Below, piece after piece: positions 8,707 to 17,302 of a DNA stretch of 64,000 bases. Position 1 is the stretch's first letter. Each line of letters begins with the position of its first letter. Source of the stretch: Paraplanobispora siamensis (GTDB lineage Bacteria > Actinomycetota > Actinomycetes > Streptosporangiales > Streptosporangiaceae); contig NZ_BOOJ01000070.1 in the NCBI RefSeq assembly GCF_016863175.1, positions 18,084-82,083 on the forward strand, read 5' to 3'. A model generated the notes under the pieces. That model was not told the DNA's origin, did not search any database, and saw nothing but the letters and a program-made list of their open reading frames with translations. A program made the translations under genes and the position numbers.

Positions 8707-9116
8707 TGTCGGCACGGGGTAAGGCGCGCAGGCGCGCGCTGGACATCCTGTTCGAGGCAGAGGCCCGCGGCGAGGACCCCCTCAAGGTCCTCGCCGAGCG
8801 CCTGGAGCGGAAAGAACCGCCCGTCAACGAGTACACCGCCGCCCTCGTCGAGGGAGTGTGCCGGCACCGCGCGCGCATCGACGAGCTGATCACCACCTAC
8901 GCCGAGGGCTGGACGCTCGACCGCATGCCCGCGGTCGACCGCAACCTGCTGCGGGGCGGCACCTACGAGCTGCTGTGGATGCCGGACGTCCCCGAGGGCG
9001 TCGTCATCAGCGAGTGGGTCGGCCTGGCCGCCGAGCTGTCGACGGACGAGTCGCCGCAGTTCGTCAACGGCCTGATGGCCCGCTTCAAGCAGCTCAAGCC
9101 CTCTCTGGCGCTGTAG
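8706..9116 (+). CDS. nusB: Transcription antitermination factor NusB
   Basis: The 136-residue all-helical protein starts SARGKARRRALDILFEAEAR, the standard NusB N-terminus with its RNA-binding basic patch. It continues with the conserved DRMPAVDRNLLRGGTYELLW helix and the ISEWVGLAAELSTDESPQFV segment. NusB binds boxA RNA with NusE (S10) to suppress premature termination in rRNA operons. The ATG overlaps the efp stop by one base, so the two are translationally coupled. Confidence 0.95.
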   Translation: MSARGKARRRALDILFEAEARGEDPLKVLAERLERKEPPVNEYTAALVEGVCRHRARIDELITTYAEGWTLDRMPAVDRNLLRGGTYELLWMPDVPEGVVISEWVGLAAELSTDESPQFVNGLMARFKQLKPSLAL

Positions 9117-9140
9117 GCCCGCGGGGGGTGCGGGCCCCCT

Positions 9141-9190
9141 GCGGCGCTCCCTCTGCGGCCCACTGCGGCCCACTGCGACCCTCTGCGGCG
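9141..9190. repeat. Imperfect tandem 10-bp repeat downstream of nusB
   Basis: Five units of the form CWCTGCGGCC lie head to tail in the nusB/methyltransferase gap. The two best copies (9161-9180) read CACTGCGGCC and CACTGCGACC. The minus strand therefore reads GTGGGCCGCA at 10-bp period. A close relative occurs at 26596-26635. The rest of the 212-bp gap holds only the ribosome site of the next gene. Confidence 0.7.
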
Positions 9191-9328
9191 CTCTCACTGC
9201 GCCTCCTCCCAAGTGAGGATCGCCCGGCGGGAAAGACTCGCCCAACGGCGAGTACGGATCGTCTGGACGGTTCGCACGGCGGCGCGGCGTAAGCTGGGCT
9301 GGTCACCTAAAGAGGAGGCGAACCGAAG

Positions 9329-10087
9329 TTGCACGCCGTAGGCCTCTCGCGGCACTCGGGCACCCCGGCCGTCCGCACCGCCGTCGTCTGGGACGTCCTG
9401 AGGGAGACGCTGGCCGCCCGGGTGGCCGCCACCGGCCGTGACCGGCTTGACATCGTCGATGCGGGGGGCGGCACCGGAGGGTTCGCCGTGCCCCTGGCCG
9501 AGCTCGGGCACGCCGTCACCGTCGTCGACCCCAGCCCCGACTCGCTGGCCGCGCTGGAACGCCGCGCGGCCGAGGCGGGGGTGGGCGTGCGGGCGCTGCA
9601 GGGTGACGCCGCGGACCTGGGCGAGCTCCTGCCGCCCGACACCGCCGACCTGGTCCTGTGCCACAGCGTGCTGGAGTACGTCGAGGACCCCGCCAGCGCC
9701 CTGGCCGCCATGGCGGGCCTGGTGCGCGAGGGCGGCGTGGTCAGCGTGCTGGCCGCCAACCCCCTTGCCGCCGCGCTGCACCGCTCGGTCTCCGGGCGTT
9801 TCGAGGAGGCTCTCCGGGTCCTGGACGACCCCGAGGGCCGCTGGGGCGACCGCGACCCCACGCCTCGGCGCTTCACGCGCGAGTCGCTGCTCGCGCTCCT
9901 CTCCGGGGCCGGGTTCCGTCCGGGAGAGGTGCACGGCGTGCGGATCTTCGCCGACCTGGTGCCGAGCAGGCTGCTGGACGGCGAGCCCGGCGCCGCGGCC
10001 GCGCTGGTCGCCCTGGAGCAGGCGGCGGCCGCCCATCCGGTCCTGCGGGACATCGCCACCCAGCTGCACGTCCTCGGCCACCGGTGA
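9329..10087 (+). CDS. Class I SAM-dependent methyltransferase
   Basis: The 252-residue protein starts at TTG 9329 with AGAGGAGG about 10 nt upstream. It has a complete Rossmann methyltransferase core: motif I IVDAGGGTGGFA, acidic end of strand 2 TVVDPSPDSL, motif II around LQGDAADLGELL, and motif IV DLVLCHSVLEYV. This pattern resembles the SmtA/CmoM-like group. The substrate cannot be read from the sequence. It lies between nusB and dinB on the same strand. dinB has its own promoter, so the two genes need not be functionally linked. Confidence 0.85.
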   Translation: MHAVGLSRHSGTPAVRTAVVWDVLRETLAARVAATGRDRLDIVDAGGGTGGFAVPLAELGHAVTVVDPSPDSLAALERRAAEAGVGVRALQGDAADLGELLPPDTADLVLCHSVLEYVEDPASALAAMAGLVREGGVVSVLAANPLAAALHRSVSGRFEEALRVLDDPEGRWGDRDPTPRRFTRESLLALLSGAGFRPGEVHGVRIFADLVPSRLLDGEPGAAAALVALEQAAAAHPVLRDIATQLHVLGHR

Positions 10088-10090
10088 GGC

Positions 10091-10118
10091 TTGGATCGAA
10101 CAGGCGTTCACATAGGAT
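10091..10118 (+). promoter_or_regulatory. dinB promoter containing a LexA-type SOS box
   Basis: TTGGAT (10091-10096), a 16-bp spacer and TAGGAT (10113-10118) form a sigma70-like promoter ending 6 bp before the dinB GTG. Inside the spacer, TCGAAC-AGGC-GTTCAC (10096-10111) matches the actinobacterial LexA consensus TCGAAC-N4-GTTCGA at 10 of 12 defined positions. A LexA dimer here would block RNA polymerase. Confidence 0.65.
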
Positions 10119-10124
10119 GACGTC

Positions 10125-11363
10125 GTGTCGAGCAAACAGCAGGTGCCGCGTCCGGACGCCCGCCTGGGCGACGATGACACCGGTTGCCCGATCCTCCATG
10201 TCGACATGGACGCCTTCTTCGCCAGCGTCGAACTGCGCGAGCGCCCCGACCTGCGGGGCCTGCCGGTCATCGTCGGCTGGCCGGGCGGACGGGGCGTGGT
10301 CCTCAGCGCCACCTACGAGGCCAGGAGGTTCGGGGTGCACTCGGCGATGCCCATGACCCGCGCCCGACGCCTCTGCCCGCGGGCGGTGATCATCCCGCCC
10401 AGCCACGGGAAGTACTCCCGGGTCTCCCGGAGCGTCATGGAGATCTTCCGGAGCATCACCCCCGAGGTGGAGCCGATCGCCTCCGACGAGGCGTTCCTCG
10501 ACGTCTCCGGGGCCCGCAGGAGGCTCGGCCCCCCGGCCGCGATCGCCGCCATGATCCGCGAGCGCGTCGTCGCCGAGCACGGGATCACCTGCTCGGTCGG
10601 GGTGGCGAGCACCAAGTTCGTGGCCAAGCTGGCCTCGCGGCACTGCAAGCCCGACGGCCTGTTCGTCGTCCCGGCCGACCAGGTGGTCGACTTCCTCCAC
10701 CCGCTGCCCGTGGCGGCCCTGTGGGGCGTCGGGGAGCGCACGGAGCAGACTCTGGTGCGCCTGGGCATCAAGACGGTCGGCGACCTCGCCAGGACCCCCG
10801 TGGAGACCCTCTCGGCGGCGCTCGGCCGCGCGGCCGGCACCCACCTGGCGGCGCTCGCCTGGGGCCGCGACGAACGTCCCGTCACCCCGCACACGCCCGA
10901 CAAGAGCATCGGCGCCGAGGAGACATTCGCCACAGATATCGGCGACCCGGTGGAGATCCGCAGGGAGCTGCTGAGGCTGTCCGAGCGCGTCGCGGCCCGG
11001 CTGAGGGAGGGCGGTCACGTCGGCCGCACGGTCAGCGTCAAGCTCCGCCGGGCCGACTTCACGACCCTGTCACGGTCCCGGACCCTGCGGGAATCGACCG
11101 ACGTCGCCCAGGAGATCTACGCGACCGCCTGCGACCTGTACACCGCCTCAGGCCTGGAGAACACGCCTCTCCGGCTGGTCGGCGTGCGGGTGGAGAACCT
11201 GCTCGCCGCCGACGGGGCGGCCCGGCAGCTCAGCCTCGGAGAGCCCGAGAAGGGCTGGCGGGAGGCCGAAAGGGCGATGGACAGAGCGGCCCGCAGATTC
11301 GGTCGTGACGCGGTACTTCCGGCCTCCCTCGTCCGCCCTCCGTTTGATGGAATGGATCTATGA
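10125..11363 (+). CDS. dinB: DNA polymerase IV (Y-family translesion polymerase)
   Basis: The 412-residue protein has the Y-family palm (HVDMDAFFASVE and ASDEAFLDVS, giving the catalytic Asp/Asp-Glu carboxylates), the fingers (GVVLSATYEARRFGVHSAMP), the thumb helix-hairpin-helix (LPVAALWGVGERTEQTLVRLGI) and a little-finger domain from about 250 to 350. The last 60 residues are a linker-like tail with LSLGEPE, which resembles a beta-clamp binding peptide. The enzyme copies past damaged template bases. Here the promoter carries a LexA-type box, which predicts DNA-damage induction. The annotated GTG gives a leader before the first palm strand. Confidence 0.96.
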   Translation: MSSKQQVPRPDARLGDDDTGCPILHVDMDAFFASVELRERPDLRGLPVIVGWPGGRGVVLSATYEARRFGVHSAMPMTRARRLCPRAVIIPPSHGKYSRVSRSVMEIFRSITPEVEPIASDEAFLDVSGARRRLGPPAAIAAMIRERVVAEHGITCSVGVASTKFVAKLASRHCKPDGLFVVPADQVVDFLHPLPVAALWGVGERTEQTLVRLGIKTVGDLARTPVETLSAALGRAAGTHLAALAWGRDERPVTPHTPDKSIGAEETFATDIGDPVEIRRELLRLSERVAARLREGGHVGRTVSVKLRRADFTTLSRSRTLRESTDVAQEIYATACDLYTASGLENTPLRLVGVRVENLLAADGAARQLSLGEPEKGWREAERAMDRAARRFGRDAVLPASLVRPPFDGMDL

Positions 11364-11510
11364 CGTCACCTCCGGTTTGGACTACGTTGGACGTTTTCTT
11401 TCGTCTACGTCTACAGCCTCGTATTCTGGGGATAACCGACCGCGAGGTTCGGACACCCCGTGTCGTCCGTCACCGTCTTCCCCGTCCTGGGGCCGTCCTT
11501 GGGAGGCGCC

Positions 11511-11912
11511 GTGCCGCTCTCTGAGCACGAGCAGCGCCTGCTCGACCAGATCGAGCAGGCCCTCTACGCCGAGGACCCGAAGTGGGCCAATACCGTAAGG
11601 ATCAGTGATCCGCGCAGCCACTACAAGCGCCGCCTGGTGAAGGCCTCCCTCGGCTTCATCCTTGGCGTCGTCCTGTTGATGGTCGGCGTCGTGATTCAAC
11701 TCATCCCGCTCGGCGTCGGCGGTTTCGTGGTCATGCTCGCCGCGTGTCTGTGGGGTCTGTCCAGCTGGAAGCGGATGAACGGTTTCGGTGAGAACACCGC
11801 GACCGCATCCCCCGGCCAGCCGGAAGGAAGGATGAAGCGCCGCGGCGGTCCCCGCCAGGGCTTCATGGAGCGGATGGAAGAGCGCTGGCGCCGTCGTCAC
11901 GACGAGCGCTGA
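11511..11912 (+). CDS. DUF3040 family membrane protein
   Basis: I start this 133-residue protein at GTG 11511 behind GGGAGG; the frame extends upstream to 11460 without a ribosome site. The PLSEHEQRLLDQIEQALYAE opening is the DUF3040 signature. It is followed by two adjacent membrane helices (about 48-68 and 72-92) and a basic Arg/Met-rich cytoplasmic tail. DUF3040 proteins are small actinobacterial membrane proteins of unknown function, commonly found just upstream of the mraZ/dcw region as here. The 147-bp gap before it contains two TTGGAC hexamers (11377, 11387) that may be promoter elements. Confidence 0.88.
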   Translation: MPLSEHEQRLLDQIEQALYAEDPKWANTVRISDPRSHYKRRLVKASLGFILGVVLLMVGVVIQLIPLGVGGFVVMLAACLWGLSSWKRMNGFGENTATASPGQPEGRMKRRGGPRQGFMERMEERWRRRHDER

Positions 11913-11935
11913 CCTCTCCGGCATCCGCGACCGCG

Positions 11936-11969
11936 TGTGAGCCGCCCCCCGTCAGGGGGACGGCTCACA
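11936..11969. terminator. Hairpin after the DUF3040 gene
   Basis: TGTGAGCCG (11936-11944) pairs with CGGCTCACA (11961-11969), extended by C5/G5 after one mismatch, with a 4-nt loop. It follows the DUF3040 stop by 23 bp. Confidence 0.7.
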
Positions 11970-12081
11970 TGATGAGCCAGGCGTTCACTTCGCCGACTTC
12001 CCAGGTCCTCACCCGCCCGGCAGCCGCGCGCGCCCCGGCACCCCGCGGACCGGGCGGGTCCCTGCGAGGGGGATGACGCGC

Positions 12082-12119
12082 CAGGGCCCGCCGTGCCGGT
12101 GACGGCACGGCGGGCCCTG
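12082..12119. terminator. 17-bp perfect hairpin, bidirectional terminator
   Basis: Arms 12082-12098 and 12103-12119 are perfectly complementary around a GTGA loop. The hairpin sits 30 bp beyond the minus-strand transglutaminase stop and ends the convergent DUF3040 region. Between 11970 and 12081 I see nothing else. Confidence 0.8.
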
Positions 12120-12149
12120 ACCTGTCAGCCTTTCCCGCGGGTCCCGCCG

Positions 12150-14588
12150 TCAGGCGCTCCTGCGTGCCGCGCGGCCCAGCCGGATGTTCTCCAGGCGGTC
12201 GAAGCCGTCCAGCACCCGGCCGCCCATCGCCCGCATCCGCAGCAGCGTGGACGGCGGCAGCAGCACCGCCCGGATCCTCCTGCCCCGGGACACGGTGGCC
12301 GCCAGCGCCCGCCGTACCCGCCGGACGTCCTCGCGGAACGATCCCGTCGGGGCCGGGGTCCTGGCGAAGAGCATCCGCTCCACCGCCTCGGCGATCTTCG
12401 CCATGGAGGCGGCGGCCTCGGAGTCGAACTCGTACTGCTCGCTCAGCCGCCGGGCCAGCGCCCGCGGGCTCTCACTGGGCCGGCGCGTCATGCCGTAGTC
12501 GCACAGGGCGTCGTCGAGCTCCGCCCAGGCCGCCGTCACCGTGGCCTGCCCGAGGTTGCTCCTGACCGCGACGATGGGAGCCGACCCCGGGGCCGCCTCC
12601 GCCTGCGCCGTCTCCACCTGCACCGCGTCCCTGGAGTAGGCCCGGCGGCGGCGCAGCCGCAGCTGCCAGCGGATCATCCCGGGGATGAGGGCGATCAGCA
12701 GCAGGACCACGACCCCGATGCCGATCTTCACGGCCAGCGGCATCTCCTCCTCGACCGGGAGGACCGCGCCGCCGAGCTCGCGGTCGAGCATCGGGTTGCG
12801 CGGGGTGTCCGCCGACTGGCCGGGGGTGTCGGAGCCGGTCGGCGCCGAGCTGGGGCTCGCCGTCGGCTCGTCGTCCCCGCCGGTGGTGACCTCCGGCTGG
12901 CTGTAGAGCGGGCGCGTCGCGCTGCCCTGCCCGGTGGGACCGTTCGGGGTGGGCTCGAATCGCAGCCAGCCCGCGCCCTCGAAGTACAGCTCCGGCCAGG
13001 CGTGGGAGTCGCGGGTGCCCACGTTCCACTGCCCGGCGTAGTTGACGCCGCCGGTGTAGCCGACGGCGACCCGCGAGGGGATGCCCAGGACCCGGGCCAG
13101 CACCGCCATCGAGGCGGCGAACTGCTCGCAGTACCCGGCCCGGCTGCGGATCAGGAAGTCCGTCAGCGCGGGGCCGCCGTGGCCCTGCGTGGCCAGGTTG
13201 TAGGTGAACCCGCCCGTGGTGGTGAAGAACTCCTGGAGCTGGATCGCCTTCTCGTAGGGGGTGGCGTTCGCGTCGGTCTGGTCCTCGGCCAGCTGCCGGA
13301 TCTCCGGCGGCAGGTCCTCGGGCAGCCGCAGGTACCGCTCGCCGATCGGCTGCGGGGCGTTCCCGACGGTCTTGAGCAGGTCCGCGGTGGGCTTGGGCTC
13401 GGTGCTGACGACCCGGTAGGTCAGCCCGCGGGCGTCGTCCCGGGTGGAGAACACCATGAGCGTGTCCCGGTCGGGCCGCCAGTCGCCCTCGATCTGGACC
13501 TGGCTGGCCGGGTACGGCAGAGGCAAGAACTTCATGTTCTCCACCTCGTCGCTGACCGAGACGTTGGTGGTCACCGAGGCCGCGGGCATGGACGGGCTCT
13601 GACCGGGCGCCGGGGGCATCGGGCCCTCGAAGGTCCGGTCCTCCGGACGGCCCTGGGTGGGCGACATCGTCCACTGCTCGCCGTCGAAGATGTCCAGCGA
13701 GTACAGCCGCAGGTAGCGGGGCGCCCCGTCACTGGTGTCGTAGGTCAGGACGGTGGAGTTGGCCGGCAGCGAGAGCTCTCCCCGCAGGTTGACCATGGGG
13801 TTGGGGATGCTGATCGAGTTGCCGCCGCCCCTGCCGTTGCCGCTGCCCACGCCGAACCCGAACAGCGGGTCGGGCTCCAGGGTGGGCACCAGCGAGGGCA
13901 GCAGGATCGCCAGGATGATCGCGGTGAAACCGACCCGCTTGCCCGACAGGCGCAGGTTCGTGCTCTCCGCGGCCGGGCGGGGGGCGACGAAGGACGGGGC
14001 CCGGCGCACCAGCACGGCCCGGCCCCAGTGCGTGATCCGCTCCTGGCCGTCGGCGGCCAGCAGGCCCAGGAAGCCCAGGGCGGCCACGACGACCGTCGGC
14101 CAGCTCAGCGGGTCGTCCATGAACGACGCGGGCACCACGAACAGCGACAGCAGCGGCAGCCCGGCCAGCGCGCTGCGCCGCAGCCGGACCGCGAACAGAT
14201 CGACCAGTATGGCGATCAGGCCGACGCCGGCGCAGGTCAGCAGGACGATCCCGGCGTTGCCGGGGACCGGGACGGCGAAGCGCTGGATGTCGGCGAACCC
14301 GGTGACCGCCAGCCCGGCCAGCTCGATGAGCGACTCCTTGGTCGGCACCACCCTGGCCCACGCGGCGTCACCGGCGAACACCGCGGTCAGATAGATCCAG
14401 ACCGCCACCAGCTGGGCCGCCGGGACCAGCCCGTTCGGCACCGTGTAGCGGCTGGCCAGCATGCCGACCCCGGTGACCACGAGGATGATCCCGAGGCTCG
14501 CCCAGAACCAGGTGCCTTCCTGGAACAGGGGATAGAGCGAGAGCGCGACCGCTCCGGTGGCCGCGCCCGCCGCGATGGGAAGTCTCAT
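12150..14588 (-). CDS. TgpA-like membrane transglutaminase (DUF3488, DUF4129)
   Basis: The 812-residue protein starts at ATG 14588 and overlaps the DUF58 stop (ATGA). An N-terminal block of about seven membrane helices (residues 1-220, DUF3488) is followed by an external region holding the transglutaminase core (about 400-540). The catalytic Cys is in AGYCEQFAASMAVLARVLGI, the His in RDSHAWPELYFEGAG, and the acidic third residue in RFEPTP. A Thr/Ser/Pro-rich linker, a further membrane helix (about 615-640) and a cytoplasmic DUF4129 tail follow. In actinobacteria this gene sits with moxR and a DUF58 gene. The products are believed to form an envelope-maturation module, though the substrate is unknown. 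Confidence 0.9.
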   Translation of the reverse strand: MRLPIAAGAATGAVALSLYPLFQEGTWFWASLGIILVVTGVGMLASRYTVPNGLVPAAQLVAVWIYLTAVFAGDAAWARVVPTKESLIELAGLAVTGFADIQRFAVPVPGNAGIVLLTCAGVGLIAILVDLFAVRLRRSALAGLPLLSLFVVPASFMDDPLSWPTVVVAALGFLGLLAADGQERITHWGRAVLVRRAPSFVAPRPAAESTNLRLSGKRVGFTAIILAILLPSLVPTLEPDPLFGFGVGSGNGRGGGNSISIPNPMVNLRGELSLPANSTVLTYDTSDGAPRYLRLYSLDIFDGEQWTMSPTQGRPEDRTFEGPMPPAPGQSPSMPAASVTTNVSVSDEVENMKFLPLPYPASQVQIEGDWRPDRDTLMVFSTRDDARGLTYRVVSTEPKPTADLLKTVGNAPQPIGERYLRLPEDLPPEIRQLAEDQTDANATPYEKAIQLQEFFTTTGGFTYNLATQGHGGPALTDFLIRSRAGYCEQFAASMAVLARVLGIPSRVAVGYTGGVNYAGQWNVGTRDSHAWPELYFEGAGWLRFEPTPNGPTGQGSATRPLYSQPEVTTGGDDEPTASPSSAPTGSDTPGQSADTPRNPMLDRELGGAVLPVEEEMPLAVKIGIGVVVLLLIALIPGMIRWQLRLRRRRAYSRDAVQVETAQAEAAPGSAPIVAVRSNLGQATVTAAWAELDDALCDYGMTRRPSESPRALARRLSEQYEFDSEAAASMAKIAEAVERMLFARTPAPTGSFREDVRRVRRALAATVSRGRRIRAVLLPPSTLLRMRAMGGRVLDGFDRLENIRLGRAARRSA

Positions 14589-15838
14589 GAGCCGCCCCCG
14601 CTGAGTGCGAATCGTCCTCGCTGTGCGGCGTCCGGCCACGTGTCGGCGATCGAGGCGCCCGCGGGCAGCCGTACGATCCGCCAGCCCGCGCCGGCGAGCA
14701 CCGCCTGCGCCGCCCGGTACTCCTGGTTGTCGGCGAGGTCGGGCCGCTCCCAGCCCGCCACGTCCAGCATGACGGCCACGCCGGTCACGTTGCCGTGCCT
14801 GAGCCTGGCCAGGGCCTGCGCCTCCTCGACGGTCACGCCGCCGAGCACGGCCACGATCAGGCCGTCGCCGCCGCCCTGCCGCAGCGCGCTGATGCCGTAC
14901 TCCAGCGAGCGCGACGAACTGGTCCGCACCACCGCGAGGGTGTCCAGCAGCGACCAGCTCAGCCCGCTGTCGGTCAGGTGCTCGGCGCCCTGGTCGGTGA
15001 CCAGCCGCAGCCCGAGACCCTCGTGGGCCAGGTGCACCCCGATGGAGGCCGCGGCCGAGACCGCCACCTCGAATGAGGAGCGCGGTCCCTCGCCCCGGTG
15101 CGCGTACCTGCGCGTGTCCAGCAGCAGAGCGCCCCGGCTCTGCCACTGCTGCTCCTCGCGCCGGACCATCAGCTCGCCGTACCTGGCGGTCGAGCGCCAG
15201 TGCACCCGCCGCAGGTCGTCGCCCTGGCGGTACTCGCGCGGCGCGACGTCGTCGTCGCCCGCGGCCGCCACGCTCCTGGTACGGCTGTCGCCCCCGCCCG
15301 TCCACTCGCCCGACAGGCGCACGTGGGGCAGCGCCACCACCTGGGGCGTCACCACTAGGGTGTCGCTGACGGTGAACGACCGGGTCAGCTCGACCAGGCC
15401 GAAGGGGTCGCTGATCCGGATCGACAGGGGGCCGATGGTGAAGCGGCCCCGCAGGTCGGAGCGGACCCGGTAGTCGATCTCCCGCACGCCCCGCGGCTCC
15501 ACCCGGTCCAGGACGAACCTGGGACGGGCGCCGAGCGCGTACGGGACGGTGTCCTCGATCATGAGCAGGCCGGTCGGGAGACGGGTGACGTTCTCCAGGC
15601 GCAGGGTCACGGTGGCCTCGTTGCCCACCTCGGCCCGGGGCGGGTCCAGCCGCCGCGCGCAGCTGAGCCGGTAGCGGGTGCGGGCCACCACCATGGCGGC
15701 CAGCAGCGGCAGGGAGACGATCAGCACGCCGACCCTGAGCAGGTCGTGCTCGCCCAGGAAGAAGGCGCACAGCAGCGCCGCGGTGCCCGAGGCGAGGAAG
15801 GACCTGCCGCGGGCGGTGAGCGCCTTCAGCCCCGTCAT
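14585..15838 (-). CDS. DUF58 (von Willebrand A-like) membrane-anchored protein
   Basis: The 417-residue protein has two closely spaced N-terminal membrane helices (about 14-50), then a beta-rich region, then the DUF58 signature REYRQGDDLRRVHWRSTAR at about residue 200. A von Willebrand A-like fold follows (LLLDTRRY, then LIVAVLGGVTVEEAQ). DUF58 proteins act with MoxR AAA+ ATPases in chaperone-like complexes, and the gene is sandwiched between moxR (61 bp upstream) and the transglutaminase gene (4-bp overlap). This is the canonical three-gene operon. No MIDAS-complete DxSxS motif is obvious (LDTRR instead), so metal-dependent binding is uncertain. Confidence 0.88.
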   Translation of the reverse strand: MTGLKALTARGRSFLASGTAALLCAFFLGEHDLLRVGVLIVSLPLLAAMVVARTRYRLSCARRLDPPRAEVGNEATVTLRLENVTRLPTGLLMIEDTVPYALGARPRFVLDRVEPRGVREIDYRVRSDLRGRFTIGPLSIRISDPFGLVELTRSFTVSDTLVVTPQVVALPHVRLSGEWTGGGDSRTRSVAAAGDDDVAPREYRQGDDLRRVHWRSTARYGELMVRREEQQWQSRGALLLDTRRYAHRGEGPRSSFEVAVSAAASIGVHLAHEGLGLRLVTDQGAEHLTDSGLSWSLLDTLAVVRTSSSRSLEYGISALRQGGGDGLIVAVLGGVTVEEAQALARLRHGNVTGVAVMLDVAGWERPDLADNQEYRAAQAVLAGAGWRIVRLPAGASIADTWPDAAQRGRFALSGGGS

Positions 15839-15899
15839 CGCCGCACCGCCCCGTCCGGCGTGGTGCGGACCCGTGCCCGCGGAGCGCCGGATCGGCCGC

Positions 15900-16877
15900 T
15901 CATCTGGCCTGCGCCTCGGGGACGGGCACCCGGCGGACCAGGTCGGCGATCACCTGCTCCGGCAGGCGGCGCTGGCCCTGCGCCTCGACGCTGGGCAGCA
16001 GGCGGTGGGCGAGGACCGGCACGCACAGGGCCTGCAGGTCGTCGGGGATGACGTAGTCGCGCCCGGCGAGCGCGGCGTTGGCCCGGGCGGCGCGGACGAG
16101 CTGCAGGGTCGAGCGGGGCGAGGCGCCCAGGCGCAGGTCCGGGGAGTGCCGGGTGGCCGTCACCAGGTCGATCGCGTACTTCTTGATCGGCTGGGAGACG
16201 TAGACCGCGCGCACCGCCTCGATCAGCGCCTTGACCTCGGTGGTCGTGGCGACCGGCTCCAGCTTGTCGATCGGGGAGGTGGCGCCGTGCACGTCGAGCA
16301 TCTCCAGCTCGGCGGCGGGCTCGGGGTACCCCATCGCGATCCGCGCGGTGAAGCGGTCGCGCTGCGCCTCGGGCAGGGGATAGGTGCCCTCCATCTCGAT
16401 CGGGTTCTGGGTGGCGATCACCATGAACGGCGAGTCGAGCCGGTAGGTCGTGCCGTCGACGGTGACCTGGTGCTCCTCCATGCACTCCAGCAGGGCCGAC
16501 TGCGTCTTGGGCGAGGCGCGGTTGATCTCGTCGCCGACCACGATGTTGGCGAACACCGGGCCCGGCTTGAACTCGAACTCCCGGGTCTGCTGGTTGTAGG
16601 CGCTCACGCCGGTGATGTCGCTCGGCAGCAGGTCGGGGGTGAACTGCACGCGGCGCACCGGACAGTCGATGGATCGTGCCAGCGCCTTGGCGAGCATGGT
16701 CTTGCCCACGCCGGGCACATCCTCGATGAGCAGGTGACCCTCCGCGAGCAGAACGGTCAGGGTCAGGCGCACGACGTCGCTCTTGCCCTCGATGACCGAC
16801 TCGATCGCCTCGCGTATCCGGTGCGCGGTGGCGACCAGATCGTCGAGGTGAGGTGGGACGTCATGGGTTACTGCCAC
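15900..16877 (-). CDS. moxR: MoxR-family AAA+ ATPase
   Basis: The 325-residue protein starts at GTG 16877, with GGAGG six bases upstream on the minus strand. The ATPase core has Walker A EDVPGVGKTMLAKAL, Walker B NIVVGDEINRA, sensor 1 IATQNP and arginine-finger-region LPEAQRDRFTARI. The C-terminal lid ends with the LGASPRSTLQLVRAARANA sensor-2 helix. MoxR proteins remodel or activate vWA-domain partners, here the downstream DUF58 protein. The gene is divergent from mraZ, with 530 bp between the starts. That gap contains GTGG repeat arrays on the moxR-coding strand, resembling the MraZ-type arrays at the mraZ promoter. Confidence 0.93.
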   Translation of the reverse strand: MAVTHDVPPHLDDLVATAHRIREAIESVIEGKSDVVRLTLTVLLAEGHLLIEDVPGVGKTMLAKALARSIDCPVRRVQFTPDLLPSDITGVSAYNQQTREFEFKPGPVFANIVVGDEINRASPKTQSALLECMEEHQVTVDGTTYRLDSPFMVIATQNPIEMEGTYPLPEAQRDRFTARIAMGYPEPAAELEMLDVHGATSPIDKLEPVATTTEVKALIEAVRAVYVSQPIKKYAIDLVTATRHSPDLRLGASPRSTLQLVRAARANAALAGRDYVIPDDLQALCVPVLAHRLLPSVEAQGQRRLPEQVIADLVRRVPVPEAQAR

Positions 16878-17110
16878 CAGGCCTCCATGAGGGTGCGGCG
16901 GTTTCGCGCCGGGGGTACGTAGTACAACGGGGCCTTTGGGGCCCTTTTTCTATTGTGAGTACCGACACTACGACTCTGCAGGTTCCAGAGCGACTTTATG
17001 CGGTCATCGGATCCGTTTTCGGGTGAACGCCCGACGGCCGGTCGGACACCCCTAATGGGCCTGTCGGGAGGCGTACGGCCCCGCAGTGCGGGCCGGTCTC
17101 CGGTCCCCTC

Positions 17111-17151
17111 CGCCACTGTCCGCCCCACCTCCCTCCACCACTGTCCACCAC
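17111..17151 (-). promoter_or_regulatory. GTGG repeat array on the moxR strand (candidate MraZ site)
   Basis: Read on the minus strand, GTGGTGGACA and GTGGTGGAGG are adjacent and in 10-bp register (17151-17132), followed by GAGGTGGGGC and, slightly out of register, GTGGCG (17116-17111). Spacing and core match the MraZ-box array upstream of mraZ on the other strand. It lies 235 bp upstream of the moxR start. Confidence 0.4.
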
Positions 17152-17220
17152 CGTCCCGGCGGGCGTGCGATCGTCCGGCTTTCCCGGCCGTCCCGACACG
17201 CCCGTCGCAGGTGGGGGGTC

Positions 17221-17246
17221 CCTATACCCACCCCACTCAGCTCCAC
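17221..17246 (-). promoter_or_regulatory. Second minus-strand GTGG pair with a possible -10
   Basis: On the minus strand GTGGAG (17246-17241) and GTGGGG (17236-17231) are exactly 10 bp apart and are followed by TATAGG (17226-17221), a plausible -10. The layout (box, 4 nt, box, then -10) imitates the plus-strand mraZ promoter. It would drive a leader of about 340 nt to moxR. Confidence 0.35.
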
Positions 17247-17302
17247 CCCTCCTGACCTGGGGGAATATCGGCCAATTCGGGCGCGGACACGGGTGGAATC
17301 AG

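Noticed and set aside
12093..15473. A long plus-strand frame opposite the transglutaminase and DUF58 genes
   Set aside because: The minus strand carries the recognisable genes with overlapping starts; the plus-strand product is low-complexity.
16929..16950. Hairpin GGGGCC-TTT-GGGGCCC followed by TTTTT on the plus strand
   Set aside because: No plus-strand gene lies upstream that it could terminate, and on the moxR strand the T-run is on the wrong side; the stem is short.
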